Assembly (NCBI GenBank): GCA_016199745.1
Contig: JACQFZ010000048.1
Location: 124,001 to 188,000, forward strand
DNA: 64,000 nucleotides
Direction: 5' to 3'
Origin: Gammaproteobacteria bacterium
GTDB taxonomy: Bacteria > Pseudomonadota > Gammaproteobacteria > Acidiferrobacterales > Sulfurifustaceae
Part shown: positions 1 through 7,653 of the stretch, in pieces
Layout of the letters: each line of letters starts with the position of its first letter
Position numbering within the stretch: the first letter of the stretch is position 1
Notes under the pieces: generated by a model
The model's database searches: none
Told to the model about the DNA's origin: nothing
The model's input: the letters and a program-made list of their open reading frames with translations, nothing else
Made by a program: the position numbers and the translations under genes

Positions 1-209
1 TGCTTTAATTCCGAGTAAGCGCCGAGCGCCTGCTGGCGATATAGCCGAGTGTTGAGCAGGTTTTCCAGGTCGCGGCGAATTTGTACTTTTATTTCCTTTA
101 ATAAAATCGCCGCTGATTTGGGCGCCTCCAGCGCTTCCTGCGGGTCTTCATCGATGAGCCGATCGAGCAACGACGGCAAGATCGGCTGTTGGCTTCTGAC
201 GCGCGCCAT
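1..209 (-). CDS. tssE: T6SS baseplate protein TssE, N-terminal part (runs off the left edge)
   Basis: Reading leftward from an ATG at 207-209, the protein begins MARVRSQQPILPSLLDRLID and continues with a helix rich in Lys/Glu and then R-R-D-L-E-N-L-L-N-T-R. This is the arrangement of the gp25-like TssE wedge protein: an 'LLDRL' start, then 'xIRRDLExLLNTR'. TssE is a cytoplasmic part of the T6SS baseplate. Only about 69 codons are present and the gene is cut by the window edge. It starts three bases after the tagJ stop, so the two are probably co-translated. tssF, tssG and tssH usually follow tssE, which would explain their absence here. Confidence 0.85.
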   Translation of the reverse strand, partial: MARVRSQQPILPSLLDRLIDEDPQEALEAPKSAAILLKEIKVQIRRDLENLLNTRLYRQQALGAYSELK

Positions 210-212
210 GTT

Positions 213-1022
213 TTAGGCGCCGGCCACGGCTTCAACCGTTTGCTCGGCGTTGACGGTCTGAATATCGCCCAAGCTCAAGGCTTCGTCGCCGACCAGCCAC
301 ATGCGCTGCCCGACTCCACGAACAATTCCGCCCTGCTCCACCCATTCTGTCTTGCGACCAACTCGCGTGTCGGCGTCAACCGCCGGCATGCTATACAGAG
401 TCGGAATAAATACGTCGCCTTCGCTACCGCTGTGCAAAATCATCGTCGCTTTGCGCCATAACAAATCTAACGGGCGCTCCGGTTTGGCAATCTGCAACTC
501 GCGAATTTGCTGCACATCGATCCAAAAATATTTGCCATTGCTGGCCAACACTTCAAGAATACCGGCGCTGGTATCGTCGAGGTCGCGCACATCGTCGGTC
601 GGTATTCCATTGATCACCGGCTGCCAAGGCTTGCGCGAACCTTCCAACGCCACGGCCTTTTCGGCAGCGGCGGCAATATTGCCTTCGCGCAGTGACAATA
701 AAATCGACAGTTGTTGCTGAATAGTCGGAGTAGGACTATCGACAACTTCCGGCGCTGCGCCTTTCTGATACACATCGTTACGCGCTTGCGCTGCCCGGAT
801 GAGCTGTCGCCAAGTACCTGCGGTCAGCATTGCGCCAGGATTCAGCGATCCCAGCATGCTGACTTGTTTATCGGCACGTTCCAGGTCGTTGTTAAAACAA
901 AGCAGCTCGGCCAAAAAAGCGCGTTTGGCCGAATCGCCTGGCTTGTTGCGCAGCTCCTCCGAAAGAACTGCGATAGCAGCGTCCAGGTCGCCTTGCTCAT
1001 AAAATGTTTTTGCAGTTGTCAT
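213..1022 (-). CDS. tagJ: T6SS accessory protein TagJ (ImpE family)
   Basis: The 269-residue protein opens with an ImpE/SciE-type TPR-like half (FYEQGDLDAAIAVLSEEL at about 7-24, then ERADKQVSMLGSLNP at about 48-62). Its C-terminal half has the ImpE landmarks 'GKYFWIDVQQI' and 'RPLDLLWRKA'. TagJ homologues bind TssB and tune sheath handling by ClpV. The length is typical of the family. The gene sits immediately before tssE and behind effector-related ORFs in the hcp-led part of the cluster. Confidence 0.85.
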   Translation of the reverse strand: MTTAKTFYEQGDLDAAIAVLSEELRNKPGDSAKRAFLAELLCFNNDLERADKQVSMLGSLNPGAMLTAGTWRQLIRAAQARNDVYQKGAAPEVVDSPTPTIQQQLSILLSLREGNIAAAAEKAVALEGSRKPWQPVINGIPTDDVRDLDDTSAGILEVLASNGKYFWIDVQQIRELQIAKPERPLDLLWRKATMILHSGSEGDVFIPTLYSMPAVDADTRVGRKTEWVEQGGIVRGVGQRMWLVGDEALSLGDIQTVNAEQTVEAVAGA

Positions 1023-1066
1023 CGTCGTATCCCGTAAAATTTGGCGAACCTGAATATCGATCAGAC

Positions 1067-1255
1067 TCAGTTTGCACAGCTAATAGACAGCTTGAGCCCA
1101 TCTTTATAAAGAATGGAGCTGTCAGGGTTTACAACGAACCCAAACTCTTCCTTTTCAACAGTTTCTACTTTTTGCTGCGCCATGCAGGGTTGCGCCACAA
1201 ACGAAGCCAAAAGAATAAGGACGGCTTTTATGCGCTTACCGCTTTGTTCCGCCAT
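1067..1255 (-). CDS. Small secreted protein of unknown function (possible remnant of an immunity protein)
   Basis: A 62-residue ORF with a basic start, a hydrophobic stretch (AVLILLASFVAQPCMA, about 11-26) ending in an Ala-x-Ala-like cleavage site, and a short mature part of about 36 residues. Its ATG lies inside the end of the tiny upstream ORF at 1236-1310, which itself looks like the first residues of an effector. A periplasmic partner of a lost peptidoglycan-targeting effector would fit. The mature part is too short to assign, so this is inference. Confidence 0.45.
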   Translation of the reverse strand: MAEQSGKRIKAVLILLASFVAQPCMAQQKVETVEKEEFGFVVNPDSSILYKDGLKLSISCAN

Positions 1256-1310
1256 AGGTGGCGTTTCCGTACCACGTAAGCTTTGTTCCGTCGTAAATCA
1301 TGTCTTCCAT
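1236..1310 (-). pseudogene. Remnant of the N-terminus of a Tlde1/DUF2778-like T6SS effector
   Basis: A ribosome binding site GGGAGGAT precedes an ATG at 1308-1310. The ORF encodes MEDMIYDGTKLTWYGNATYG followed by four residues and a stop. 'YDGxxLTWxGxATY' is the way many DUF2778 (Tlde1-type L,D-transpeptidase-fold) T6SS effectors begin. The rest of such an effector is absent and the frame ends inside the start of the small secreted ORF, consistent with an internal deletion. The resemblance is judged by eye from about 18 residues. Confidence 0.35.
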
Positions 1311-1378
1311 CTGATCCTCCCATTTTTGTTTTTAATGTAATTGCGTTTAAAACTTGGAAACGCTCCATCTTTTGTAGG

Positions 1379-1780
1379 TTAAGGGTTGCCCAACGCACCA
1401 ACGATTTTCTCTCGAGTCAACTTCAACTTATCCGTAACCGGCTGAAGAACGTTTTCTTTAATATTTTTGTCGAGATACTGCAGCGCCTCGGGATAAGCAA
1501 GATATCGGTAGTCTTGCTCCTTCTCGGCGACAGTTGGGTATTGATGTTTAACATCGTCTAGCGTGCCGTTTCGATACACGACCACCTTGATGTCATACGT
1601 AGTCGGCCTCGAGTCACCGTGTGGCAACCATTGCCACCACTCCATTCCAAGCAGCTCGTAAGCCATCGCTTGCGGACCGAAGTCTTCATAATTCAGTACG
1701 ACCGTTTTTTGGTCGGCGCTCTGCCCTGCACCGACGCAGCCAGCCACCATCAAAACTACCGCAAGCAAGAAATTTTTCAT
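1379..1780 (-). CDS. Lipoprotein, candidate immunity protein for the upstream effector
   Basis: From the ATG at 1778-1780 the protein is 133 residues with a lipoprotein signal: MKNFLLAVVLMVAGC, in which VAGC is a good lipobox. A longer reading with upstream starts overlaps the effector gene and would hide the signal, so the internal ATG was chosen. The mature part is acidic/aromatic (MEWWQW) with no family I recognise. The gene begins four bases after the stop of the Cys/His hydrolase-like ORF. A periplasm-facing lipoprotein directly behind a putative cell-wall hydrolase is the classic layout of a T6SS effector/immunity pair. Confidence 0.6.
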   Translation of the reverse strand: MKNFLLAVVLMVAGCVGAGQSADQKTVVLNYEDFGPQAMAYELLGMEWWQWLPHGDSRPTTYDIKVVVYRNGTLDDVKHQYPTVAEKEQDYRYLAYPEALQYLDKNIKENVLQPVTDKLKLTREKIVGALGNP

Positions 1781-1784
1781 GTTG

Positions 1785-2483
1785 TTAGCCACATTTGAGT
1801 GCTGCGACGGTCCGCAGCAACGCACCGTGATCAGGTGGCACGACGATGGTGCCGCTTAACCAGGGATAACCGGCGAGCGATGACTTCTCGTAAAGGTTCG
1901 GGCCGATGCCAGCCCAATGGACTTCATAGACATCACCTTTGGAATAAAGCCAGGTATGCGTGCCCCCGCGCGAGATGCCAAAACCAAATCTCACGAGGCG
2001 TAGCGCAGAAATATCGACCTCGTTTAAAGTCGTCTCCTCACGCTTAGGGTTGACCTTCTGAAACCCTGGTTCGTCTTTGGCAGTAGGGCGATAGTTAGCG
2101 ACTTTGTAAGAAATCGGAACGCCGTAATATTGGCAACTACGCTCAGTCGTCAAAGCGGAGAACGTATGCTCTGTGTTAGCGTCGCGTGGATGGTTTACAT
2201 CCGGGTTGATATATATTCCTTTCCAATGGTGCTGATTAACTAAATAAGCCGCCAACTTATTACCATACTTGCCGAGGGCCCACGCGCGACGCGCCGCTTC
2301 TGCATTTCCCATCTTCTCGAAGGCGTAGCCGATTACGTTAAGCACGTAGGTGATGCAATCCGTGGACTTGTATTTCTCATAAGATTTCGGATCACTTAGC
2401 TTGAGCTGGCTTCCTACCTCATTGTCGTGGTTGAGGTAGAGGTCATCCATTTTTTCGACGGCATAATCGGTAAATGTCGGCAT
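1785..2483 (-). CDS. Candidate T6SS effector, Cys/His (papain or NlpC/P60-like) hydrolase
   Basis: A 232-residue protein without a signal peptide, encoded just behind hcp in the same direction. It has a Cys in a helix-start context (STDCITYV, Cys43) and a His in a strand context after a glycine pair (RGGTHTWLY, His176), followed by another His (VYEVHW, His189). This order and setting recall papain-fold amidases such as NlpC/P60 and Tae effectors, which cleave peptidoglycan stems in the periplasm of rival cells. No Tae family was recognised, so the fold call is inference. The small size suits delivery inside the Hcp tube. Confidence 0.5.
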   Translation of the reverse strand: MPTFTDYAVEKMDDLYLNHDNEVGSQLKLSDPKSYEKYKSTDCITYVLNVIGYAFEKMGNAEAARRAWALGKYGNKLAAYLVNQHHWKGIYINPDVNHPRDANTEHTFSALTTERSCQYYGVPISYKVANYRPTAKDEPGFQKVNPKREETTLNEVDISALRLVRFGFGISRGGTHTWLYSKGDVYEVHWAGIGPNLYEKSSLAGYPWLSGTIVVPPDHGALLRTVAALKCG

Positions 2484-2723
2484 TATTCTTCTCCGTGAGC
2501 AATTAGGAACGTGTCCGATTAATTGCTACTTTTTTTCTTAGGATTCACTACTAACGATGCACTGATACTCGGCATCGAAAAACAGACCGGCATCCAGTCG
2601 AATACGACCAACTTCACCGTACCCATCCTAGATGCCAGCCTGCCACTTCACGATACATACCTTAAAAATTAAGCGTCCGCATAACTCACCTAAGCGAAAC
2701 CCTCAAGGCGTATCGTTCGCCCA

Positions 2724-3212
2724 TTACTTCTTGACGTTCTTCGCGGTATCGAAGCCAACCGCGATCGGCGAGGTTGCCTTGCCGTCTTCGTCGTACGGGG
2801 TGTACTTGGACTCGAGCTCCACGAAACTGATGGTGATCGACTCGGTGGGACGCTCTTTATCGGTAGCGTTGCCGCCGACCGAGTAGTGGCTGATCAAGGC
2901 GTTTTTCAGCTTATATTCCTGGTACACGTCCGAGCCAGTACCCGAGCCGGTTTTGGACAAGTGCAGTATCACGTTCTTACCGGTACCGCAGCAAGATTCC
3001 AGAAACAGTTTCGGCGAAGAGCTGTCCATGCGCTTCGTGATCGTGAGATCGGTGATCTTGGCGTTGGTCGACTCACGGTCATTCTGAGTCGACGTCGACG
3101 AGGTGATTTGACGAGCTACGCCCCACGACCAGGAATCAACGTCGATCCACTTGGCATGCCCCTGGTCAGACGACTCACCTTGAATACCTTCGTAATTTAA
3201 AAAAATAGACAT
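2724..3212 (-). CDS. hcp: T6SS tube protein Hcp (TssD)
   Basis: A 162-residue Hcp. It has the expected opening (IFLNYEGIQGES), the 'WSWGVARQ' strand, 'ITDLTITKRMDSSSPKLF' in the middle, and 'ESITISFVELESKYTPYDEDGK' near the end. Hcp stacks as hexameric rings to form the inner tube and can carry small effectors in its lumen. The ATG at 3210-3212 follows a GAGAGAGGGAC ribosome binding site. The gene leads the effector/immunity pair that follows. Confidence 0.95.
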   Translation of the reverse strand: MSIFLNYEGIQGESSDQGHAKWIDVDSWSWGVARQITSSTSTQNDRESTNAKITDLTITKRMDSSSPKLFLESCCGTGKNVILHLSKTGSGTGSDVYQEYKLKNALISHYSVGGNATDKERPTESITISFVELESKYTPYDEDGKATSPIAVGFDTAKNVKK

Positions 3213-3526
3213 TTGGTCCCTCTCTCTCTTTTGTGTTAGTGATTTGACGAGTTACTACTTCCCAACTACAACTTATTTACTGCTTACAGATTTACTCCCT
3301 TACGGCTTTTACTACGCACTACGACTGCACTACTGCGAAAGAGCAGACCGACCGACGTCTCGTACCAACAAAATCGGGCCGACGGAATACCCGTTCAACT
3401 CATCTCGCGAAGTTATTTCGATAGCTCCATAGGATCTTCCTTGCAGCAGAACATGCAACTGAAAAAAGCACGGGCAAGCACACTGCTACGGCGTTACCTC
3501 TTGTCCAACTGTTCAAAATTCCGTTC
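3213..3526. other. Intergenic gap between the second tssC gene and hcp
   Basis: About 310 bases with no convincing ORF. It carries the CT-rich tract that forms the hcp ribosome binding site on the minus strand. No clear terminator or sigma-70/sigma-54 promoter could be picked out by eye, although an hcp promoter would be expected here. Confidence 0.5.
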
Positions 3527-5011
3527 TTAAGCATTCACGCCTACAGCACCAATAGCCAGTTCGGTAACCAACTTGATACTGGATACCAATTGGTCAAGCT
3601 GAAAATGCGGCTGCAGATGAACGACGCAGGTGAAAAAACCTGGACGCCCCAGCTTCTCGCGCACCTCGACTTTGCTACCCGCTAATGGGTAGCGCGCTTT
3701 AAGCTCGGCCGAGTCGGAATCGCTGGTGATGGTGTATTGATTGAGCCAGTTTTGTAGGAATGTCTGGCAGTCGATGGCGTTGGCAAAGCTACCGACTTTG
3801 TCGCGTCCCATGACTTTGATGTAGTGCCCAAAACGCGACACGCACAGCATGTACTGAAGCATTGCCGATAGACGCGCGTTGATGTTGGCGATCTCGCTGC
3901 CGTAATCGGCAGGCTCATGCAGCGAGCTATTGCTGTAGAACACCGAATGTTCGGCGCTGTGATAACTGCACAGTGGAATAAAACCTAAGTCGCTTAGCTC
4001 GCGCTCCAGGTAGTCATCGATACGAGCATTAGTGGTCGGGCGAGCGGCAATCCCTTTGGAGTCCATGTCGTACGGGGCATAGGTCATGCCTCGCACGACG
4101 CCACCTTCGCCGAACTCGTGAATTCCGCCGCGAATGTCGGCAAACCAGTTGGTGTTGGCGAATGCTCGAATTAATACACCGCCGAAAGCATAACAAGCGT
4201 TGCCCCACAGGTAGCCGGCATTACTCTCGCTGGATTCGTTGTACGGGAAATGCTCAGCACGCGTGCCGTCATCGCGATACGGTACGCGCATCAGTATCTG
4301 CGGCAGTATCACGCCGACAAAGCGCGAGGTTTCCTGCTTACGCAATGCACGCCACTTGATGTACTCCTGCTGTTTAAAAATGGCCTGCATATCCAGCGGA
4401 TGACCCAGCTCATCGAATTCATCGACGCCAAACAACTCACGGCTGGCGTTGGTGATGAACGGGCACAACGCCGCTGTCGCGATTTGTGCCACCTCGGCGA
4501 TGACATCGACATCGTTGGCAGTAGCGTCGGGACGCGGGCGATGGGAGATCTGATAGTCGCCCAGTAGAACGCCGAACGGTTCGCCGCCCGGCATATCGAA
4601 TTCTTCGCTGTAGACGTGCCGAAAGAGTTGGCTTTGGTCGAACTCGATAGCACGCGTGACATCCTTTGCCAGTTCTCGCCAACTCAGATCCAGTAATTTG
4701 ATCTTGACCGTAAGGTCTTCGTCGTAGTCGGCTTGGGTCTCAACAAGGTGATGCAGCCCACGCCATGAAGCCTCCAGCTGTTGAAAGCGCGGGTGGTGCA
4801 GTATTTGATCCAATTGACGTTGAATGAGCTTGTCGATGTCCAGAATGGCGCGATCGACGAGATCCAGCACACGTTCTGGGGCTACACGGTTGCGCTCAAG
4901 CCACACCTTGACTTGGTGTCCCGTGGGCACACCGCGCGGAAGGCTAACCAGGTACTGGGCCAGCGATCCATTTGCAGCGGCCGGAACCATTTTCGTTCGT
5001 TGTGTAATCAA
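3527..5011 (-). CDS. Second TssC/VipB-type sheath protein paralogue
   Basis: A 494-residue member of the TssC (DUF877/EvpB) family. It keeps the core landmarks: 'FQQLEASWRGLHHLV', 'AIEFDQSQLFRHVYSEEFDMPGGEPFG', 'EYIKWRALR', and 'CVSRFGHYIKVMGRDKVGSF' near the C-terminus. It is clearly divergent from the tssC at 5598-7070 and has no tssB partner of its own. The predicted start is a TTG behind GGGAGG; an ATG seven codons inside is possible but has no Shine-Dalgarno. It may form a mixed or alternative sheath or baseplate-proximal element. Confidence 0.88.
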   Translation of the reverse strand: MITQRTKMVPAAANGSLAQYLVSLPRGVPTGHQVKVWLERNRVAPERVLDLVDRAILDIDKLIQRQLDQILHHPRFQQLEASWRGLHHLVETQADYDEDLTVKIKLLDLSWRELAKDVTRAIEFDQSQLFRHVYSEEFDMPGGEPFGVLLGDYQISHRPRPDATANDVDVIAEVAQIATAALCPFITNASRELFGVDEFDELGHPLDMQAIFKQQEYIKWRALRKQETSRFVGVILPQILMRVPYRDDGTRAEHFPYNESSESNAGYLWGNACYAFGGVLIRAFANTNWFADIRGGIHEFGEGGVVRGMTYAPYDMDSKGIAARPTTNARIDDYLERELSDLGFIPLCSYHSAEHSVFYSNSSLHEPADYGSEIANINARLSAMLQYMLCVSRFGHYIKVMGRDKVGSFANAIDCQTFLQNWLNQYTITSDSDSAELKARYPLAGSKVEVREKLGRPGFFTCVVHLQPHFQLDQLVSSIKLVTELAIGAVGVNA

Positions 5012-5066
5012 AGCCTCCCTTCCCTTGAATTATTCTTTTACGTTTTTTTTATTGAGTCGTCGAACA

Positions 5067-5285
5067 CTACTGCTCTTTATTCAAACTATCGAGCGTATTC
5101 TCAAGCTTGGTCTCCTTCCCTTCTATTAGCCTGCTGCCGTCGCAATGGTTCGCCGCGTAAAGCGGGGAAGTCTGTTCCTTAAGAAGGAGAACATACTCGC
5201 CCGACGTTTTCCAAGATAATGCGCAATTAGTGGCGCTAAGGACAGCAACTTTAGTCGCATTTTTACCTTTCCAAGTCTTGCGCAC
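5067..5285 (-). CDS. Fragment resembling the C-terminal half of a TIMP/netrin-like domain
   Basis: From a GTG at 5283-5285 there are 72 codons. The pattern 'TWKG', then a Cys in 'TNCALSWKTSGEYVLLL', then 'ANHCDGSRLI', looks like the second half of bacterial NTR (TIMP/netrin-like) proteins (WKG...C.f..G..YLV...C..S..L). The N-terminal half with its signal peptide and CxC motif is absent. The frame upstream is the same frame as the small membrane ORF and is separated from it by a TGA at 5313-5315 plus nine codons. Probably a truncated gene. Confidence 0.4.
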   Translation of the reverse strand: MRKTWKGKNATKVAVLSATNCALSWKTSGEYVLLLKEQTSPLYAANHCDGSRLIEGKETKLENTLDSLNKEQ

Positions 5286-5312
5286 CTTAGTCGTATCAAT
5301 AACTCGCCACTC

Positions 5313-5480
5313 TCACGAGTTTTTTAACTTGTGCCGTAGCCGAATATTATCGGCCAGCACAATAAGTAGAACTACCGCAGGAAACGTCGTGAGTCCTTCT
5401 TTGCCCAAGAAGTGCCAGATGGCCCAGCCGATCAGCGCAGAGCCAATCACTGCCGAAAGAAGTAAAAGTTGATCTTTCAT
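5313..5480 (-). CDS. Small membrane protein, 55 residues
   Basis: ATG at 5478-5480, stop TGA at 5313-5315. The peptide has two hydrophobic spans (LLLLSAVIGSALIGWAIWHF and FPAVVLLIVLA) and a basic tail (RLRHKLKNS), predicting a two-helix membrane protein. There is no recognised family. It lies between the terminator of tssABC and the second tssC gene, on the same strand. Confidence 0.45.
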   Translation of the reverse strand: MKDQLLLLSAVIGSALIGWAIWHFLGKEGLTTFPAVVLLIVLADNIRLRHKLKNS

Positions 5481-5560
5481 ACCGCCACCGCTTTATCCGC
5501 GTTACTTAAATACATCTCCGTTTCCCAAATACACACTGCAAAGAATCGATGCTGAAAAGA

Positions 5561-5589
5561 CGATCGCCCGGACGGGCTCCGGGCGATCG
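5561..5589 (-). terminator. Rho-independent terminator after tssC
   Basis: A perfect 12-bp inverted repeat (CGATCGCCCGGA / TCCGGGCGATCG) with a 5-base loop. On the minus strand it is followed by TCTTTTC. It starts 9 bases beyond the tssC stop and would end the tssABC transcript, leaving the second tssC and hcp to separate promoters. Confidence 0.8.
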
Positions 5590-5597
5590 GATGACAA

Positions 5598-7070
5598 CTA
5601 GCCACCCATCTCCGGAATTCTGGCGACCATACGCAACGAGGTCGTCAGCTCTTCCATTTGCAGCCAAGGCCGCAGCCACGCTACGGCGTTGTAAGATCCC
5701 GGGCTGCCCGGAACCGGCTTCACTTCGATCTTGGCTTCACGCAGCGGATAGCGGGCGCGCATATCCTGGCCACCCTCTTCGCTAGCGTTGACGTAGTTGT
5801 TGATCCAGCGATTGAGCCAGTGCGCCATATCTTCGGCTTCCATAAAGCTACCGATCTTGTCGCGCGCCATCACCTTCAGGTAATGCGCGATACGCGAGGT
5901 TGCCATCAGGTACGGCAAGCGCGCGGAGATCGCCGCGTTGGCGGTGGCTTCCGGCCGATCGAAAACTTGCGCCTTCTGCGCCGTCTCGCCGCCAAAGAAT
6001 ACGGCGTAATCGGTGCTCTTGTAGTGCGACAACGGCATGAAACCCAATCCACTGAGCTCGGCTTCGCGACGATCGGTAATCGCGATTTCCGTCGGGCACT
6101 GCATATCGATGTCACCATCGTCGGTCGTGGTCAGATGGACCGGCAAATTCTCGACGCGACCGCCGCCTTCGGCGCCGCGAATCGCTGTACACCAGCCGTA
6201 CTCGGCGAAGGCATTTGTCAAGCGCGTGCCCAGCACGTAAGCCGCATTCATCCAAGCGTAGTCGTCGTTTTTCGGCGGAGTGCCGTCGTTCATTTCTTCG
6301 AAATTAAAGGCTTCGACCGGCTTGGTCGCTGAGCCGTATGGCAAACGCGACAACACGCGCGGCATGGTCAAGGTGACGAAACGCGAGTCTTCGGAATCGC
6401 GGAACGAACGCCACTTCACGTATTCGGCCGAGTCAAAAATCTTCGCTAGGTCACGCGGCTTGGACAACTCGCTCCAATTATCGAACCCGAATAAGGCCGG
6501 ATCGGAAGCAGTCAAGAACGGACAAAACGCCGCCGCCGCTACGTTCGACATGCTGTTGAGGAACGCCATGTCGTCCGGGTGATTGCCGAACATGTAGTCG
6601 CCGATCAAGGCGCCATACGGTTCGCCGCCGGGCGTGCCGAACTCGCTCTCGTAGATCTTCTTGAAGACTTGGCTTTGATCGAACTCGACTGCTTTCGCGA
6701 GATCTTTACCGACTTCGCCCTTGCTGGCGTTGAGCACGCGAAGCTTCAGCGTGGTGCTGGTTTCGGTATTCGACACCAGATAATGCGCACCACGCCAGGT
6801 TCCTTCGAGGCGCTGAAATTTCTCGTGATGCATGATCTCGCGTAACTGGTTGCTGATCGCCATGTCGATGGTCTCGATGGCTTTGCGAAACGTTACCGTG
6901 AGATTTTTATTCCAGGTGACCGTGCCTTTCAGCGCTTGCTCGGTCAACGCCTTCAACAGCGACTGCGCCTGTTCGGCGTCGGTTTGTTTGGTGGCTAGAA
7001 GAGCCTGCTCCAGCAAGCTCGGCGATGTTCCGGCGGCGGCTGTCTTCGTCGTTTCTACTGCCTTACTCAT
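5598..7070 (-). CDS. tssC: T6SS contractile sheath large subunit TssC (VipB)
   Basis: A 490-residue TssC. Landmarks include '[21 protein letters not shown]', '[27 protein letters not shown]', '[18 protein letters not shown]' and '[21 protein letters not shown]'. Together with TssB it builds the contractile sheath around the Hcp tube. Its ATG overlaps the tssB stop (ATGA at 7067-7070), the usual coupling that keeps the two subunits in balance. Confidence 0.95.
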   Translation of the reverse strand: MSKAVETTKTAAAGTSPSLLEQALLATKQTDAEQAQSLLKALTEQALKGTVTWNKNLTVTFRKAIETIDMAISNQLREIMHHEKFQRLEGTWRGAHYLVSNTETSTTLKLRVLNASKGEVGKDLAKAVEFDQSQVFKKIYESEFGTPGGEPYGALIGDYMFGNHPDDMAFLNSMSNVAAAAFCPFLTASDPALFGFDNWSELSKPRDLAKIFDSAEYVKWRSFRDSEDSRFVTLTMPRVLSRLPYGSATKPVEAFNFEEMNDGTPPKNDDYAWMNAAYVLGTRLTNAFAEYGWCTAIRGAEGGGRVENLPVHLTTTDDGDIDMQCPTEIAITDRREAELSGLGFMPLSHYKSTDYAVFFGGETAQKAQVFDRPEATANAAISARLPYLMATSRIAHYLKVMARDKIGSFMEAEDMAHWLNRWINNYVNASEEGGQDMRARYPLREAKIEVKPVPGSPGSYNAVAWLRPWLQMEELTTSLRMVARIPEMGG

Positions 7071-7582
7071 GATTTGTTCTCCTTGTCTGCTTCCGCACCC
7101 ACAGCCTTGGCCAGCTCGCTCAAGTCGCCTTGATTGGTCAACACGCGCTCGATAATCCGTTCCAACTCTTCCGAACGGTCGGCCTTGGTCGACAAGTCGC
7201 GCAGCTTGTTGCGCGTTTCCATGAGCTTGCGCAACGGCTCAACTTGATTCACGACCGCCGCCGGATCGAAATCGTCCAGCGAATCGAATTTCAGGTTGAC
7301 CTGAAATTCACTGTCGTCACCCTTCAACGTGTTTTTTACCTTCAAGCTGAGGCCGGGCGTCATGCTCTTTAGCACTTCGTTGAAATTGTCCCGATCGATC
7401 TGGACAAAGCGACGATCCTTGAGTGAACGCAGCGGCGCTGTCGAGTCGCCGGAAAAATCGCCCATGACACCGACGACGAAAGGCAACTCTTTCTGCATGA
7501 GAGCGCCTTCTGTTTCAACATCGTAACTAATGTGAACTCGCGGCTTGCGCACACGATTGAGTTTTTTATGAATGCTTTCCAT
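7067..7582 (-). CDS. tssB: T6SS contractile sheath small subunit TssB (VipA)
   Basis: A 171-residue TssB with the standard motifs: '[21 protein letters not shown]' (split by no gap), '[13 protein letters not shown]' and '[18 protein letters not shown]'. The acidic C-terminal helix '[13 protein letters not shown]' may bear on TagJ/ClpV interaction. It lies between tssA and tssC in one operon. Confidence 0.95.
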   Translation of the reverse strand: MESIHKKLNRVRKPRVHISYDVETEGALMQKELPFVVGVMGDFSGDSTAPLRSLKDRRFVQIDRDNFNEVLKSMTPGLSLKVKNTLKGDDSEFQVNLKFDSLDDFDPAAVVNQVEPLRKLMETRNKLRDLSTKADRSEELERIIERVLTNQGDLSELAKAVGAEADKENKS

Positions 7583-7653
7583 CGTCTAAGTCCTTAGGAA
7601 GGTTAATGGATCCTTAACGCCAGAACGCTTCTCCCTGGCTGTTGAAGGAGGTC

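Noticed and set aside
2520-2690. 49-codon plus-strand ORF between the effector and hcp
   Set aside because: TTG start without a ribosome binding site, opposite to the operon, and no recognisable sequence.
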